A DNA stretch of 64,000 nt from contig NZ_CP072014.1 in NCBI RefSeq assembly GCF_017603825.1, positions 868,001-932,000 on the forward strand, read 5' to 3'. Position 1 is the stretch's first letter, and each line of letters starts with the position of its first letter. Position numbers and translations under genes: made by a program. This stretch comes from Arthrobacter crystallopoietes. Its GTDB lineage: Bacteria > Actinomycetota > Actinomycetes > Actinomycetales > Micrococcaceae. Below, one piece after another: positions 17,489 through 26,389 of the stretch. The notes under the pieces were generated by a model. It did no database searches, was not told the origin of the DNA, and saw only the letters and a program-made list of their open reading frames with translations.

Positions 17489-19275
17489 GGCTCCCGGGGT
17501 GGTTGGCTCTCCAGCGGGTTTCCGCTTGGTCCGGCCTGGGAGCTGGGACCCCCGTAGTCCGGCCCGGGACCTGCTGCGCCGCCGCCGTGGGCAGGAGAGT
17601 CGGGTGACATTTGCGGATTGTCTTCGGTTTTTGGGAATAGCCCGCGCGGGACACCGCGGCCGTCCCAGTTGAGCAGGTTGACCCGTCCCCGCAATTCCCC
17701 TGGTTCCGTCTGGCCATCGGTGGTCTGCCGCTGTTTGAGCGCGTAGAAGTTCTCCACGGCCACGGGTGTGGGCTTGCCGCTGGCTTCGCCGAAGGGATCG
17801 GAGGGATACATGCCCGGTCCGTCGTCGAAATCCAGCGAGCAGCCCATCTCTTCGAGATTGTGCGCCTGTTCAACGTGGGCCTTGGGGATGACGTAGCGTT
17901 CGTTGTATTTGGCAATCGCCATCAGCCGGTACATCTCGTACATGGCCTCGGGCTCCATACCGACGGCTTCCGGTATTGAATCGTCCGGGTCGTTGCCCAG
18001 GCTGATACCGCGCATGAAGGAACGCATGGCGGCGAGCTTTCGGAGTACACCGGTGACAATCTCGGTGTCCCCGGCGGTGAAGAGCTCCGCCAGATACTCA
18101 ACCGGGATGCGCAGCGATTCGATGGCGCCGAACAGGTTCCCGGCGTCCTCGGCGTCGTGGCCCTGCTCGCTGAGCAGATCGACAACCGGGGACAGCGGGG
18201 GCACGTACCAGACCATTGGCATGGTGCGGTACTCCGGGTGGAGCGGCAGTGCGACCTTGTAGACCTTGGCCATGTTGTAGACCGGTGAGCGCCGTGCGGC
18301 GTCCATCCAGTCCTCCGGGATGCCCTCGGCGCGGGCTCCGGCGACGACTTCGGGGTCGTTGGGATCCAGCATGAGGTCCAGCTGGGCCTGGTAGAGCTCC
18401 TTTTCATCTTCGATGGACGCGGCCTCGGTTACCCGGTCCGCGTCGTAGAGGAAGATGCCGATGTAGCGCAGCCGTCCCACGCAGGTTTCGGAACAGACGG
18501 TCGGGATGCCCACCTCGATGCGCGGGTAGCAGAAGGTACATTTTTCGGCTTTGCCGGTCTTGTGGTTGAAGTACATCTTCTTGTACGGGCAGCCCGTGAT
18601 GCACTGCCGCCAGCCGCGGCAGCGGTCCTGATCCACCAGGACGATGCCGTCTTCTTCGCGCTTATAGATGGCGCCGGACGGGCAGGAGGCCATGCAGGAC
18701 GGGTTGAGGCAGTGTTCGCAGATCCGGGGCAGATAGAACATGAACGTCTGCTCGAACTCGAACTTGATCTTCTCCTCGGACTCCTTGCGGATCTTCTCGA
18801 CGATGGGATCAAGATGGCCCAGCTGCGAGGTGCCGCCCAGGTTGTCGTCCCAGTTCGCGGACCACTCGACCTTCATGTCCTTGCCGGTGATGAGCGACTT
18901 GGGCCTGGCCACCGGGAAGTCGTCGCCGAGCGGGGCATCGGTGAGCGTTTCGTAGTCGTAGGTCCAGGGCTCGTAGTAGTCGTCCAGTTCGGGCTGGACG
19001 GGGCTGGCAAAGATGCCGAACAGCTTCTTGAGCCGGCCGCCGCCCTTGAGCTTGAGGCGTCCCCACCGGTTCAGCTCCCAGCCGCCGCGCCATTTCTCCT
19101 GGTCCTCGTAGCGGCGCGGGTAACCCTGGCCCGGCCGCGTCTCGACGTTGTTGAACCAGACGTACTCGGTGCCGGCGCGGTTGGTCCACGCCTGCTTGCA
19201 CGTCACCGAGCAGGTGTGGCAACCGATGCATTTGTCGAGGTTCATCACCATGCCCACTTGAGCCATGACTTTCAT
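17485..19275 (-). CDS. narH: Respiratory nitrate reductase beta subunit (Fe-S)
   Basis: 596 residues. Cluster ligands are intact: Cys16, 19, 22 and 26 (CIGCHTCSVTC), the group CEHCLNPSCMASCP, CRGWRQCITGCP (the Trp marks the 3Fe-4S site) and CTFC with a later CSETC. It wires electrons from NarI haems to NarG. Compared with the usual length of roughly 510-560 residues it has a long Gly/Pro/Ser-rich C-terminal tail of about 50 residues after the conserved core. The ATG overlaps the narG stop by 1 nt. Confidence 0.94.
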   Translation of the reverse strand: MKVMAQVGMVMNLDKCIGCHTCSVTCKQAWTNRAGTEYVWFNNVETRPGQGYPRRYEDQEKWRGGWELNRWGRLKLKGGGRLKKLFGIFASPVQPELDDYYEPWTYDYETLTDAPLGDDFPVARPKSLITGKDMKVEWSANWDDNLGGTSQLGHLDPIVEKIRKESEEKIKFEFEQTFMFYLPRICEHCLNPSCMASCPSGAIYKREEDGIVLVDQDRCRGWRQCITGCPYKKMYFNHKTGKAEKCTFCYPRIEVGIPTVCSETCVGRLRYIGIFLYDADRVTEAASIEDEKELYQAQLDLMLDPNDPEVVAGARAEGIPEDWMDAARRSPVYNMAKVYKVALPLHPEYRTMPMVWYVPPLSPVVDLLSEQGHDAEDAGNLFGAIESLRIPVEYLAELFTAGDTEIVTGVLRKLAAMRSFMRGISLGNDPDDSIPEAVGMEPEAMYEMYRLMAIAKYNERYVIPKAHVEQAHNLEEMGCSLDFDDGPGMYPSDPFGEASGKPTPVAVENFYALKQRQTTDGQTEPGELRGRVNLLNWDGRGVPRGLFPKTEDNPQMSPDSPAHGGGAAGPGPDYGGPSSQAGPSGNPLESQPPREP

Positions 19276-22200
19276 CAGTACCTGACCTCCTGCGAACGCT
19301 TGCGGATTGTCGTGACCATGTCCCGCTGGTTCCCGGTAGGGCCAAGGTAGTTGAAGGCATAAGCGAGCTGGCCGTACCCCCCGATCAGATGCGTGGGCTT
19401 GACCAGCAGCCGCGTGTTGGAGTTGTGGATACCGCCGCGACGTCCCGTGGCCTCCGACTTCGGCACGTCGATGGTCCGTTCCTGGGCATGGTGCACGAAC
19501 ACCACCCCCGCGGGCATCCGGTGGCTGACGATGGCCCGGCAGACATAGACGCCGTTGGCATTAACGCACTCGACCCAGTCGTTGTCTATGACATTGATGG
19601 CCGCGGCGTCTTCCTTGCTGATCCAGCAGGTTGGCCCGCCGCGGGAGAGCGAGAGCATGAACAGGTTGTCCTGGTACTCCGAGTGGATGGACCATTTGTT
19701 GTGCGGGGTCAGGTACCTGACGGTGATCTCGGCCGATCCGTCCTGCCCCAGACGGGGTTCGCCGAACAGCCGGTGCATGTCCAGCGGCGGCCGGTAGATC
19801 GGCAATGCCTCGCCGAGATCCCGCAGCCAGTCGTGGTCCAGGAAGAAGTGCATCCTGCCGGTGAGCGTGTGGAAGGGCTTGAGCCGTTCGATGTTCGTGG
19901 TGAACGGCGCGTACCGGCGGCCACCGGTTTCGGAGCCGGACCACTCCGGCGAGGTAATCACGGGCACCGGCGCGGATTGCGTGTCCGTAAAGGTAATGTG
20001 TTTCTCTTCCGAACCCAGGGCCAGGTCGACCAGGTCGCGGCCCGTCTGTTTCTCCAGCTCCCGGAACCCGTGGACTGCCAGCTCGCCGTTGGTGGTTCCG
20101 GAGAAGGTCAGAATGGCTTCCGCGAGCTTGGCATCGGTCTCGATGGCCGGCCGCCCGTCGGCCGAACCACCCAGCATCACCCCGTTCTTCTTGGCGAGCC
20201 AGTCCAGGGCATGGTCCAGCTTGTAGTTGATGTTCTTGACGGTAAAGCCCAGCTTGTCGGCCAGCGGGCCGACGGCGGCCAGCTTGTCCGCGATGGCCGT
20301 GTAATCGCGTTCGACGACGGTGAAGACGGGCATGGTCTTCCCCGGCACGGCCGGGGTGGTCCCGTCCCGCCAGTCCCTGACCACTCCTCCGGGCTGGGCG
20401 ATCTGTCCGGCGGTGTCATGCTGCAACGGAACACTGACCAGATCCTTGCGCACTCCGAGGTGGGTCTTTGCCTGGCGGGAGAACTCTTCCGCCAACTGGT
20501 GGAACATCTCAAAGTCGGACTTGGCCTCCCACGGTGGATCGATGGCAGGGGTGAAGGCATGGACAAACGGGTGCATGTCCGTGGAGGACAGATCATGCTT
20601 CTCGTACCAGGTGGCAGCGGGGAACACGATGTCGGACAGCAGGGTGGTCGACGTCATCCTGAAGTCGGCGGAGACGAGCAGATCCAGTTTGCCCTCGGGA
20701 GTCTCCTCGTGCCATTTGACTTCGTCGGGACGCGTCATCGAGGCCTCGGCGGCGTTGCCCATGACATTGTGGTGGGTGCCCAGCAGGTTCTTCAGGAAAT
20801 ACTCGTTGCCCTTCGCCGATGAGCCCATCAGGTTTGAGCGCCACAGCATCAGCGTCCGCGGCCAGTTCTGCGGTGCATCCACGTCTTCAATGGCCGGATT
20901 GAGCGTTCCCTCTTTCAGCCGGTTGGCCACGTAGCCGGCGGCATTGGCGGCCTGGCCGTCTTCTACCGCCTGCTCGGCTTCAGCCGCCAGGTCCAGCGGG
21001 TTCTTGTCGAACTGGGGGTAGAACGGCATCCAGCCCAGCCGCGCGGACTTCGAGATGGTGTCCGCAGTATGCATGCCCTTGAGGTGGCCCTCGGCCAGCG
21101 GTGAACTCAGCGAGTCCGCCGAGTAGCCGTCATTGCGCCACTGCCCGGTGTGCATGTACCAGTACGAGGTTCCGGTCATGGTCCGCGGCGGGCGGGACCA
21201 GTCCAGGGCGTTGGCCAAGGAAACCCAGCCGGTAATCGGGCGGGTCTTTTCCTGCCCGACGTAATGGGCCCAGCCACCGCCGTTGCGGCCCATCGAACCG
21301 GTCAGCAGGAGCAGTGACAGGATGGACCGGTAGGTCGCGTCCCCGTGGAACCACTGGCAGATTCCGGCGCCCATGATGATCATCGACCGGCCGCCGGACT
21401 GCTCCGCGTTCCGGGCGAATTCCCGTGCGATCTTGATGCACATCCTGGCCGGGACGGAAGTAATGGCTTCCTGCCACGCCGGGGTGTAAGGCGTGGCGCC
21501 GTCGTCGTACTCTCCGGCCCATTCGCCCGGCAGGCCGTCGCGGCCGACACCGTACTGGGCCAGCATCAGATCGAAGACGGTGGTGACCAGTTTGCCGCCG
21601 ATGCTGCGCACCGGCACGCCGCGGCGCAGAACCGAACCGGAGCCGTCCGGCGCTTCAAAACACGGCAGCTGGACCTCGGCGCTCTCGCCGCCGGACTCGT
21701 ACAGGCTCAGCCGGGGTTTGACATCGCCGAGTTCCAGATTCCATTTGCCTTTGCCGGACTCGCTGTAGCGGAAGCCCATGGATCCGTTGGGGACGACCGG
21801 CTTATCCGTGACCTCGTCCAGCAGCACCGTCTTCCATTCGGCGTCTTCGCTGCCTGCCAGTTCCGGCAGGTCGGCCGAGGTCAGGAATTTGCCCGGGACC
21901 AGCGACGAGCCGTCCGGCGAGGGCGTGAGCGTGATCAGGAACGGCAGGTCCGTGTACTGCTTGACGTAGTCCGTGAAAAAAGGCACGTGACGCTCAACGA
22001 AAAATTCCTTGAGTATCACGTGCCCCATCGCCATGGCGAGTGCTGCGTCCGTGCCGGCTTGGGCTGGCAGCCAGTCATCCGCGAACTTGGTGTTGTCCGC
22101 ATAGTCCGGGCTGACCGTAACCACCTTGGTGCCCCGGTAACGGACCTCCGCCATCCAATGCGCATCCGGCGTCCTGGTGACCGGCACGTTGGAGCCCCAC

Positions 22201-22994
22201 ATCATCAGGTACGTCGAATCCCACCAGTCACCGGATTCGGGCACGTCCGTCTGGTCACCGAAGACCTGCGGGCTGGCCACGGGCAGATCGGCGTACCAGT
22301 CGTAGAACGAAGTCATCACCCCGCCGATCAGCTGGATGAACCGCGTACCTATCGCGTGGCTGACCATGGACATCGCCGGAATGGGCGAGAAACCCGCGAC
22401 CCGGTCCGGCCCGTACGTCTTGATGGTGTGGACATGCGCGGCGGCAGCCATCTCGATGGATTCCTGCCACGACACCCGGACCAGGCCGCCCTTGCCGCGG
22501 GCCTGCTGGTACTTCTTCCGGCGCACCGGATCGCCGACGACGTCGGCCCACGCGAGGACCGGGTCCTTCAGCCGTGACTTCGCCTCACGGTACAGCTCGA
22601 GCAGCACGCCGCGGGCATACGGGTAGCGCACGCGGGTGGGCGAGTACGTGTACCAGGAGAAAGCCGCGCCGCGGGGACAGCCCCGGGGCTCGTATTCCGG
22701 GCGGTCATTGCCCACGGAAGGATAATCCGTTTGCTGCGACTCCCAGGTGATGATGCCGTCCTTGACATACACCTTCCAGGAGCACGATCCGGTGCAGTTC
22801 ACCCCGTGCGTGGAGCGGACTACCTTGTCGTGGCTCCAGCGGTCGCGGTAGAAAACATCACCCTTCCGCCCGCCTTCTCGGTACACGGCGCGTCCGTCAT
22901 CGCTCTGTTCCCAGCGCGTGAAAAACCGCCCCACTGCCAACATTGCGTCGGAGGCGCTGCCATCGGTTCCAGGTTTGATCGGTCCGGCTGCCAT
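19275..22994 (-). CDS. narG: Respiratory nitrate reductase alpha subunit (Mo-bisMGD)
   Basis: 1239 residues, full length. The FS0 cluster ligands are His63, Cys67, Cys71 and Cys106 (HGVNCTGSC and RGCPRGAAFSW). The Mo-site motif DWYADLPVASPQVFGDQTDVPES (about 232-254) carries the conserved Asp. Further hallmarks: MMWGSNVPVTRTPDAHWMAEVRYRG, GNAAEASMTRPDE, NKWSIHSEYQDNLFMLSLSRGGP. It reduces nitrate to nitrite on the inner side of the membrane as part of NarGHI. First gene of the narGHJI-K operon. Confidence 0.96.
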   Translation of the reverse strand: MAAGPIKPGTDGSASDAMLAVGRFFTRWEQSDDGRAVYREGGRKGDVFYRDRWSHDKVVRSTHGVNCTGSCSWKVYVKDGIITWESQQTDYPSVGNDRPEYEPRGCPRGAAFSWYTYSPTRVRYPYARGVLLELYREAKSRLKDPVLAWADVVGDPVRRKKYQQARGKGGLVRVSWQESIEMAAAAHVHTIKTYGPDRVAGFSPIPAMSMVSHAIGTRFIQLIGGVMTSFYDWYADLPVASPQVFGDQTDVPESGDWWDSTYLMMWGSNVPVTRTPDAHWMAEVRYRGTKVVTVSPDYADNTKFADDWLPAQAGTDAALAMAMGHVILKEFFVERHVPFFTDYVKQYTDLPFLITLTPSPDGSSLVPGKFLTSADLPELAGSEDAEWKTVLLDEVTDKPVVPNGSMGFRYSESGKGKWNLELGDVKPRLSLYESGGESAEVQLPCFEAPDGSGSVLRRGVPVRSIGGKLVTTVFDLMLAQYGVGRDGLPGEWAGEYDDGATPYTPAWQEAITSVPARMCIKIAREFARNAEQSGGRSMIIMGAGICQWFHGDATYRSILSLLLLTGSMGRNGGGWAHYVGQEKTRPITGWVSLANALDWSRPPRTMTGTSYWYMHTGQWRNDGYSADSLSSPLAEGHLKGMHTADTISKSARLGWMPFYPQFDKNPLDLAAEAEQAVEDGQAANAAGYVANRLKEGTLNPAIEDVDAPQNWPRTLMLWRSNLMGSSAKGNEYFLKNLLGTHHNVMGNAAEASMTRPDEVKWHEETPEGKLDLLVSADFRMTSTTLLSDIVFPAATWYEKHDLSSTDMHPFVHAFTPAIDPPWEAKSDFEMFHQLAEEFSRQAKTHLGVRKDLVSVPLQHDTAGQIAQPGGVVRDWRDGTTPAVPGKTMPVFTVVERDYTAIADKLAAVGPLADKLGFTVKNINYKLDHALDWLAKKNGVMLGGSADGRPAIETDAKLAEAILTFSGTTNGELAVHGFRELEKQTGRDLVDLALGSEEKHITFTDTQSAPVPVITSPEWSGSETGGRRYAPFTTNIERLKPFHTLTGRMHFFLDHDWLRDLGEALPIYRPPLDMHRLFGEPRLGQDGSAEITVRYLTPHNKWSIHSEYQDNLFMLSLSRGGPTCWISKEDAAAINVIDNDWVECVNANGVYVCRAIVSHRMPAGVVFVHHAQERTIDVPKSEATGRRGGIHNSNTRLLVKPTHLIGGYGQLAYAFNYLGPTGNQRDMVTTIRKRSQEVRY

Positions 22995-23383
22995 GGCTTC
23001 ACCCTACGAAACGAATGTGACGATGACCATAGCCTGAAGGTGCAGACAAAATTAACTTCCGATATCCGCCCCTTTACTTGCTGACCCCGAAGCGTGGCGC
23101 CAAGGACGGTGGGAACGGCAACGAACTGAACTGCGGCCGCCTGATTGAACAGCAGGCCGCTCAAACCACGTCCACCTGACGGCAGGAAATAATGCAGGCG
23201 TGTGCCGTCAACGGCCTGTACTGCTCGGCGGCAAGGACCCTACAGCGCTAGGTCGAAATCGGAGCCAGAAACCGCCGCAAGCACCACCCTCAAATCCGGT
23301 CAAGACCAGGCGTTTGCTTGGCCGCCGCCGCCGGACCGTCCGCTGTCCTTCCTATTTGCCAAAAACCTTTGAAGAATGAACCC
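22995..23383. promoter_or_regulatory. narG / PPOX-gene divergent intergenic region
   Basis: About 390 bp between divergent genes. AT-richer around 23040-23080 on the narG side, where the nar promoter is expected. No certain FNR, Nar or other known operator was recognised. Confidence 0.4.
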
Positions 23384-23809
23384 ATGATGTTCGAACACGA
23401 CAACCCGATCCTTGAACTCACCGATGACCAGTCCTGGAAGTTGCTGAAAAATACCAGCCATGGCCGGATCGTCCTGACAGCAGCCGGCGAGACGGATATT
23501 TTCCCAATCAATTACATGGTGCACGATGCGGTCCTGCTCATGCGCAGCGCACCCGGCACCAAGCTCGCCGAAATCACCATCAACGAGAACGTGGTGTTCG
23601 AAACGGACGGTATCACCAGTGAAGAGGCATGGAGCGTCGTCGTGAAGGGAACGGCCCGGGTCCTGCAGTCCGGAGAGGAAATCGCCGAAGCCGAGAGCTT
23701 GGGCTTGAAAACCTGGATTCCCACAATGAAGGACTTCTACATCGAGGTGAAGCCGGAACGCATCAGCGGACGACACTTCATCCTGGGCGATCAGCCCGAG
23801 CGGTTCTAA
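23384..23809 (+). CDS. Pyridoxamine 5'-phosphate oxidase-fold protein
   Basis: 141 residues from the ATG at 23384; a second ATG follows at once at 23387. The split-barrel flavin-binding pattern is visible: LLKNTSHGRIVLTAAGETDIFPINYMVHDAVLLMRSAPGTKLAEI, then SVVVKGTARVLQSGEEIAEAE and WIPTMKDFYIEVKPERISGRHF. Small proteins of this group bind FMN, F420 or haem, and many relatives are of unknown role. It is divergent from narG, so it may be nitrosative- or hypoxia-linked; that is inference. Confidence 0.8.
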   Translation: MMFEHDNPILELTDDQSWKLLKNTSHGRIVLTAAGETDIFPINYMVHDAVLLMRSAPGTKLAEITINENVVFETDGITSEEAWSVVVKGTARVLQSGEEIAEAESLGLKTWIPTMKDFYIEVKPERISGRHFILGDQPERF

Positions 23810-24121
23810 GGCAAATCCGCAGGCAAGAATAGCTGGCCGGAGGACCCTTCGGGTTGGTCACTCTCCACCGGCCGGACTCCGGCTTAGGCTCTCGCCGTCC
23901 GTTGGTCGACGAGTGAACGAGAAAGCTCAAGGCTTAGCAGCTCTAACAGCGCAAAATGGATACATCTAACCTGATTGTCCCGAACCGTGATCGATCGCGA
24001 ACGCCGATTACGGCGCATATGTTCAGCGCGTGAGGAAAGAGGCTGAGCCCGTTGATCTTCCTCCCGCAAGGCATGGCTGTTGTTTTGGTTGTGTAACCGG
24101 ATGGCGCAGGCGGATGGAAAG
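23810..24121. other. Intergenic gap with motif copy 4
   Basis: About 310 bp between convergent genes. It contains small GC-rich inverted repeats just after the PPOX stop (around 23830-23880) and the motif at 24003-24021. No gene seen. Confidence 0.5.
24003..24021 (+). repeat. 19-bp motif copy 4 (GCCGATTACGGCGCATATG)
   Basis: One mismatch to consensus. The seven bases upstream (CGCGAAC) also match those upstream of copy 5, extending the identity to 24 of 26 bp. Confidence 0.85.
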
Positions 24122-24535
24122 TCAGAGGTAGAGGCGCAGGTCCAGGATGGAACGAGGCAATTGTTCGGGATCGGGGTGAGCGATGACAACTCGGATACCG
24201 TCCGGGTCTCGCGCTTCAACGAAAGTCACGCCGCCTGCTGAATGTGTGTAGGTGTGATCGCTCATTTCTTTCAGTAGCTTCTCGAAATACTCCAGCCCCT
24301 CCATGCTGTCGGTCGCCCACATCAGCAGATGGGGCCCGATGCCCGTCACGTGATGTGCGGCCCCTGTGCCTCGCTCAATCAAGTACACCTGAAATCCTCC
24401 GGAGGCCAGAAGAAGGGCTGCGCCTTCTTCCCGGATGGCCTGCTCGCAACCGAACACGTCACAGTAGAAGTTCACTGACCGCTCAAGTTGGGATACGAAC
24501 AGAACTGATGAAACAACCCTCGCCGAGTACTCCAT
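24122..24535 (-). CDS. VOC (glyoxalase/bleomycin-resistance fold) protein
   Basis: 137 residues from the ATG at 24535; an in-frame start at 24616 would add 27 residues without family likeness. Vicinal-oxygen-chelate signatures: VVSSVLFVSQLERSVNFYCDVFGCE in the first beta-alpha-beta unit, LLLASGGFQVYLIER, THSAGGVTFVEARDPDGIRVVIAHP in the second. The closing PDG-x-R-x-x-I is typical. Substrate unknown; members include lyases, dioxygenases and binding proteins. It lies between motif copies 4 and 5. Confidence 0.75.
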   Translation of the reverse strand: MEYSARVVSSVLFVSQLERSVNFYCDVFGCEQAIREEGAALLLASGGFQVYLIERGTGAAHHVTGIGPHLLMWATDSMEGLEYFEKLLKEMSDHTYTHSAGGVTFVEARDPDGIRVVIAHPDPEQLPRSILDLRLYL

Positions 24536-24588
24536 GGGGCCATTCTTGACCGCCCCCTGCAGTTTGGCCAGATCCAACCGGCCCTGTA

Positions 24589-24819
24589 TCAGGCAGGCCT
24601 GAAGTTTCCGCTCCACCTCTCGTCATCGGGAATCGGAGAACCGAACACCTTCGTGGTGCGGCGCAGGTCGTCTGCGGCAAGGTCGCGAAGCCTGCCCAAT
24701 TCGTCGAGCCGCTCTTGGGGAATCTGGTGCCGCTGGAACTGCTCCTTCGCATGCTTGAACTGCTTTTCGGCCTCTTTAAGGTTTGCCTGGGCCTGCGAAA
24801 CCGGATCAAGGGTAACCAT
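24589..24819 (-). CDS. Small hypothetical coiled-coil protein
   Basis: 76 residues starting MVTLDPVSQAQANLKEAEK. A heptad-like, charged helix follows (QFKHAKEQFQRHQIPQERLDELGRLRDLAADDLRRTTK). GGAG stands just before the ATG at unusually short distance. I do not recognise a family. It lies directly upstream of the VOC gene on the same strand and may be co-transcribed. Confidence 0.5.
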   Translation of the reverse strand: MVTLDPVSQAQANLKEAEKQFKHAKEQFQRHQIPQERLDELGRLRDLAADDLRRTTKVFGSPIPDDERWSGNFRPA

Positions 24820-24987
24820 GGCTCCATGATGGCAGCCCTCGGCCCGAAGCCAGAAGGGTACGAGGTCCCCCCTTTTACAATGCCCGGGAACGGTCGAGGC
24901 CTCGAGGTGGCGGGATCGGCGGATGGGCCGGAGCGAGTTACAACGCGACGGACTGCATCCCCTCTGACCCAGACCATGGCCGCGAAC

Positions 24988-25006
24988 GCCGATAACGCCG
25001 CATATG
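24988..25006 (+). repeat. 19-bp motif copy 5 (GCCGATAACGCCGCATATG)
   Basis: One mismatch to consensus; 26-bp similarity with copy 4 when the upstream CGCGAAC is included. Confidence 0.85.
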
Positions 25007-25118
25007 GCAGTCGAGAGGTTGCGGATGCCGATGCGCTCGTTCAGTGAGGCTACTGTTTCGGGCAGCTTCCTTCTTCGATGTCTGATTCCCGGCAGGGTTG
25101 CCAAAACACCGCCTTGGA

Positions 25119-25137
25119 ACCGTAATAAGCGCACATG
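25119..25137 (+). repeat. Degenerate motif copy (ACCGTAATAAGCGCACATG)
   Basis: Keeps CCG-ATAA-like core and the GCRCATG end but has several mismatches; could be chance. Confidence 0.3.
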
Positions 25138-25154
25138 TTCTTTACTTAATCGGC

Positions 25155-25173
25155 TTAGGTATGCCTTACTAGA
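25155..25173. promoter_or_regulatory. Candidate DtxR/IdeR-type iron box
   Basis: The stretch TTAGGTATGCCTTAC and the next bases match 13 of 19 positions of the DtxR-family consensus TTAGGTTAGCCTAACCTAA, strongest in the left half. It lies about 25 bp before the Shine-Dalgarno of the gene at 25199, where a repressor site would act. Confidence 0.45.
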
Positions 25174-25198
25174 CGGCGACCGTCCCGGAAGGATCCCT

Positions 25199-26044
25199 AT
25201 GAGTTCGAACCCGTATACTCCCCCGTCATCCGCATTCCAGGCGAACCTGCGCGCGGACTACACCCGGTCGCTGACGCGCCGCATGCTTGCGGGCGAGGGT
25301 GCCATTGAGCTTACGGCGTACCGGGCCGGCGAGAGGCTCTCATCCGCGGTCCATGGCGTGTCCCGCTCCGGACAGCTGGTGATCGCGGACATCCCCAACC
25401 TCTTCCATTCGCTGGGGACGTTCCACGGCGCCGACGACATCGAGGTGCGCGCGGACATCGTCAAGGACTCCGCCGACCATACCCTCGGCCTGCGTCTGGC
25501 GTCCCTGCATCTCCTGGGCAAGCTGCGCTGGTGCCGGAATACGACGGAAGTTGCCGCGCTGGGCCTGCAGGGGCAACTGGCGGATCTCGTCCACGACGTC
25601 GGACCCCGTGTGCGGGTGGGCGTGGTCTCCACCGAGCGGATCCTGTTGCATGACTGCTCCGGCGTCACTGCCTACGGGGCAGCCATCGTGGCCGAAGCCG
25701 CCACCGCTGTCCCGTCAACCGATGCCCTGAATGATGCCGTCCTGACTACCGCCGCGGAGACCCTGGCCGACGTCGCCGATGCCGTGCTGGATGATGAACT
25801 CCCCGGTTGGACGGAGCGGCTCGACCTGCCCGGGGCCACGGGCCTTGTCACCGATCCGGCGCACAGCGTGGATGTCGACCAGCACTGTGTGACGGTGGCA
25901 CGCTTTACCGGAGATCAGGCGTGGGTCGTTCAGGTGCCGCTGCCGTCGCCGCCCCATGCCGTATCAGCGCAGGACGGCGTCATCGCCTGGCACCATCTCC
26001 TCGACTCCCTGCCCACACGGCGTACCCTTGCACCGCGGCCCTGA
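25199..26044 (+). CDS. Hypothetical protein, possibly DUF2470/HugZ-like, iron regulated
   Basis: 281 residues from the ATG at 25199, with GGAAGGA 5 nt upstream. The ORF can be extended upstream to 25004, but that passes through the promoter and motif. The central part (LSSAVHGVSRSGQLVIADIPN ... IEVRADIVKDSADHTLGLRLASLHLLGKLRW) resembles the FMN/haem-binding split-barrel seen in DUF2470 proteins, though I do not see the diagnostic histidine motif. A possible iron box precedes it, suggesting a role in haem or iron handling. Function is not established. Confidence 0.6.
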   Translation: MSSNPYTPPSSAFQANLRADYTRSLTRRMLAGEGAIELTAYRAGERLSSAVHGVSRSGQLVIADIPNLFHSLGTFHGADDIEVRADIVKDSADHTLGLRLASLHLLGKLRWCRNTTEVAALGLQGQLADLVHDVGPRVRVGVVSTERILLHDCSGVTAYGAAIVAEAATAVPSTDALNDAVLTTAAETLADVADAVLDDELPGWTERLDLPGATGLVTDPAHSVDVDQHCVTVARFTGDQAWVVQVPLPSPPHAVSAQDGVIAWHHLLDSLPTRRTLAPRP

Positions 26045-26104
26045 AAAGGACCAAGCAGCAGCGTGCTGCGTCAGTTCAGGCCCGCCGGACGGAGGCGCGG
26101 CAGG

Positions 26105-26389
26105 TCAGGCGACCGTGTAGGTGGTGCAGGTGGCGGTGTCACTGACCTCGATACCCTCAGCCGTGCACATTAGGTCGGTGTTGTAGGAACATTCCAGACG
26201 ATGGCACGCACCCACACGGCCTGGGTCAGCGGTAAGGGGCCGGCGGGCATCCAGCTGTACGAAGGTGCCACAGGAGGCCTGGGACTCGACCCCGGCGATC
26301 GTGATGGCCACAGCGTTGCAGCCATCATTGTTGTTGAAGGAGCAGGCGGTGGTAGCGCAGGAACGCACGGCAGTGGTCATGGTGCTCAT
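26105..26389 (-). CDS. DUF1540 protein, two Cys-rich repeats
   Basis: 94 residues carrying two copies of a Cys4-like pattern. Repeat one runs VRSCATTACSFNNNDGCNAVAITIAG to ASCGTF; repeat two runs GACHRLECSYNTDLMCTAEGIEVS to ATCTTY. This C-x4-C-x-(F/Y)N-x-C-x-A-x-x-I pattern is DUF1540, thought to be a small metal-binding domain. Role unknown. Single gene facing the DUF2470-like gene (convergent). Confidence 0.8.
   Translation of the reverse strand: MSTMTTAVRSCATTACSFNNNDGCNAVAITIAGVESQASCGTFVQLDARRPLTADPGRVGACHRLECSYNTDLMCTAEGIEVSDTATCTTYTVA

Larger units (their letters stand above)
24820..25198. other. Intergenic gap with motif copy 5 and a degenerate copy
   Basis: About 380 bp between divergent genes. 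Contains motif copy 5 (24988-25006), a poor copy (25119-25137) and an iron-box-like sequence (25155-25173). No gene seen. Confidence 0.5.
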
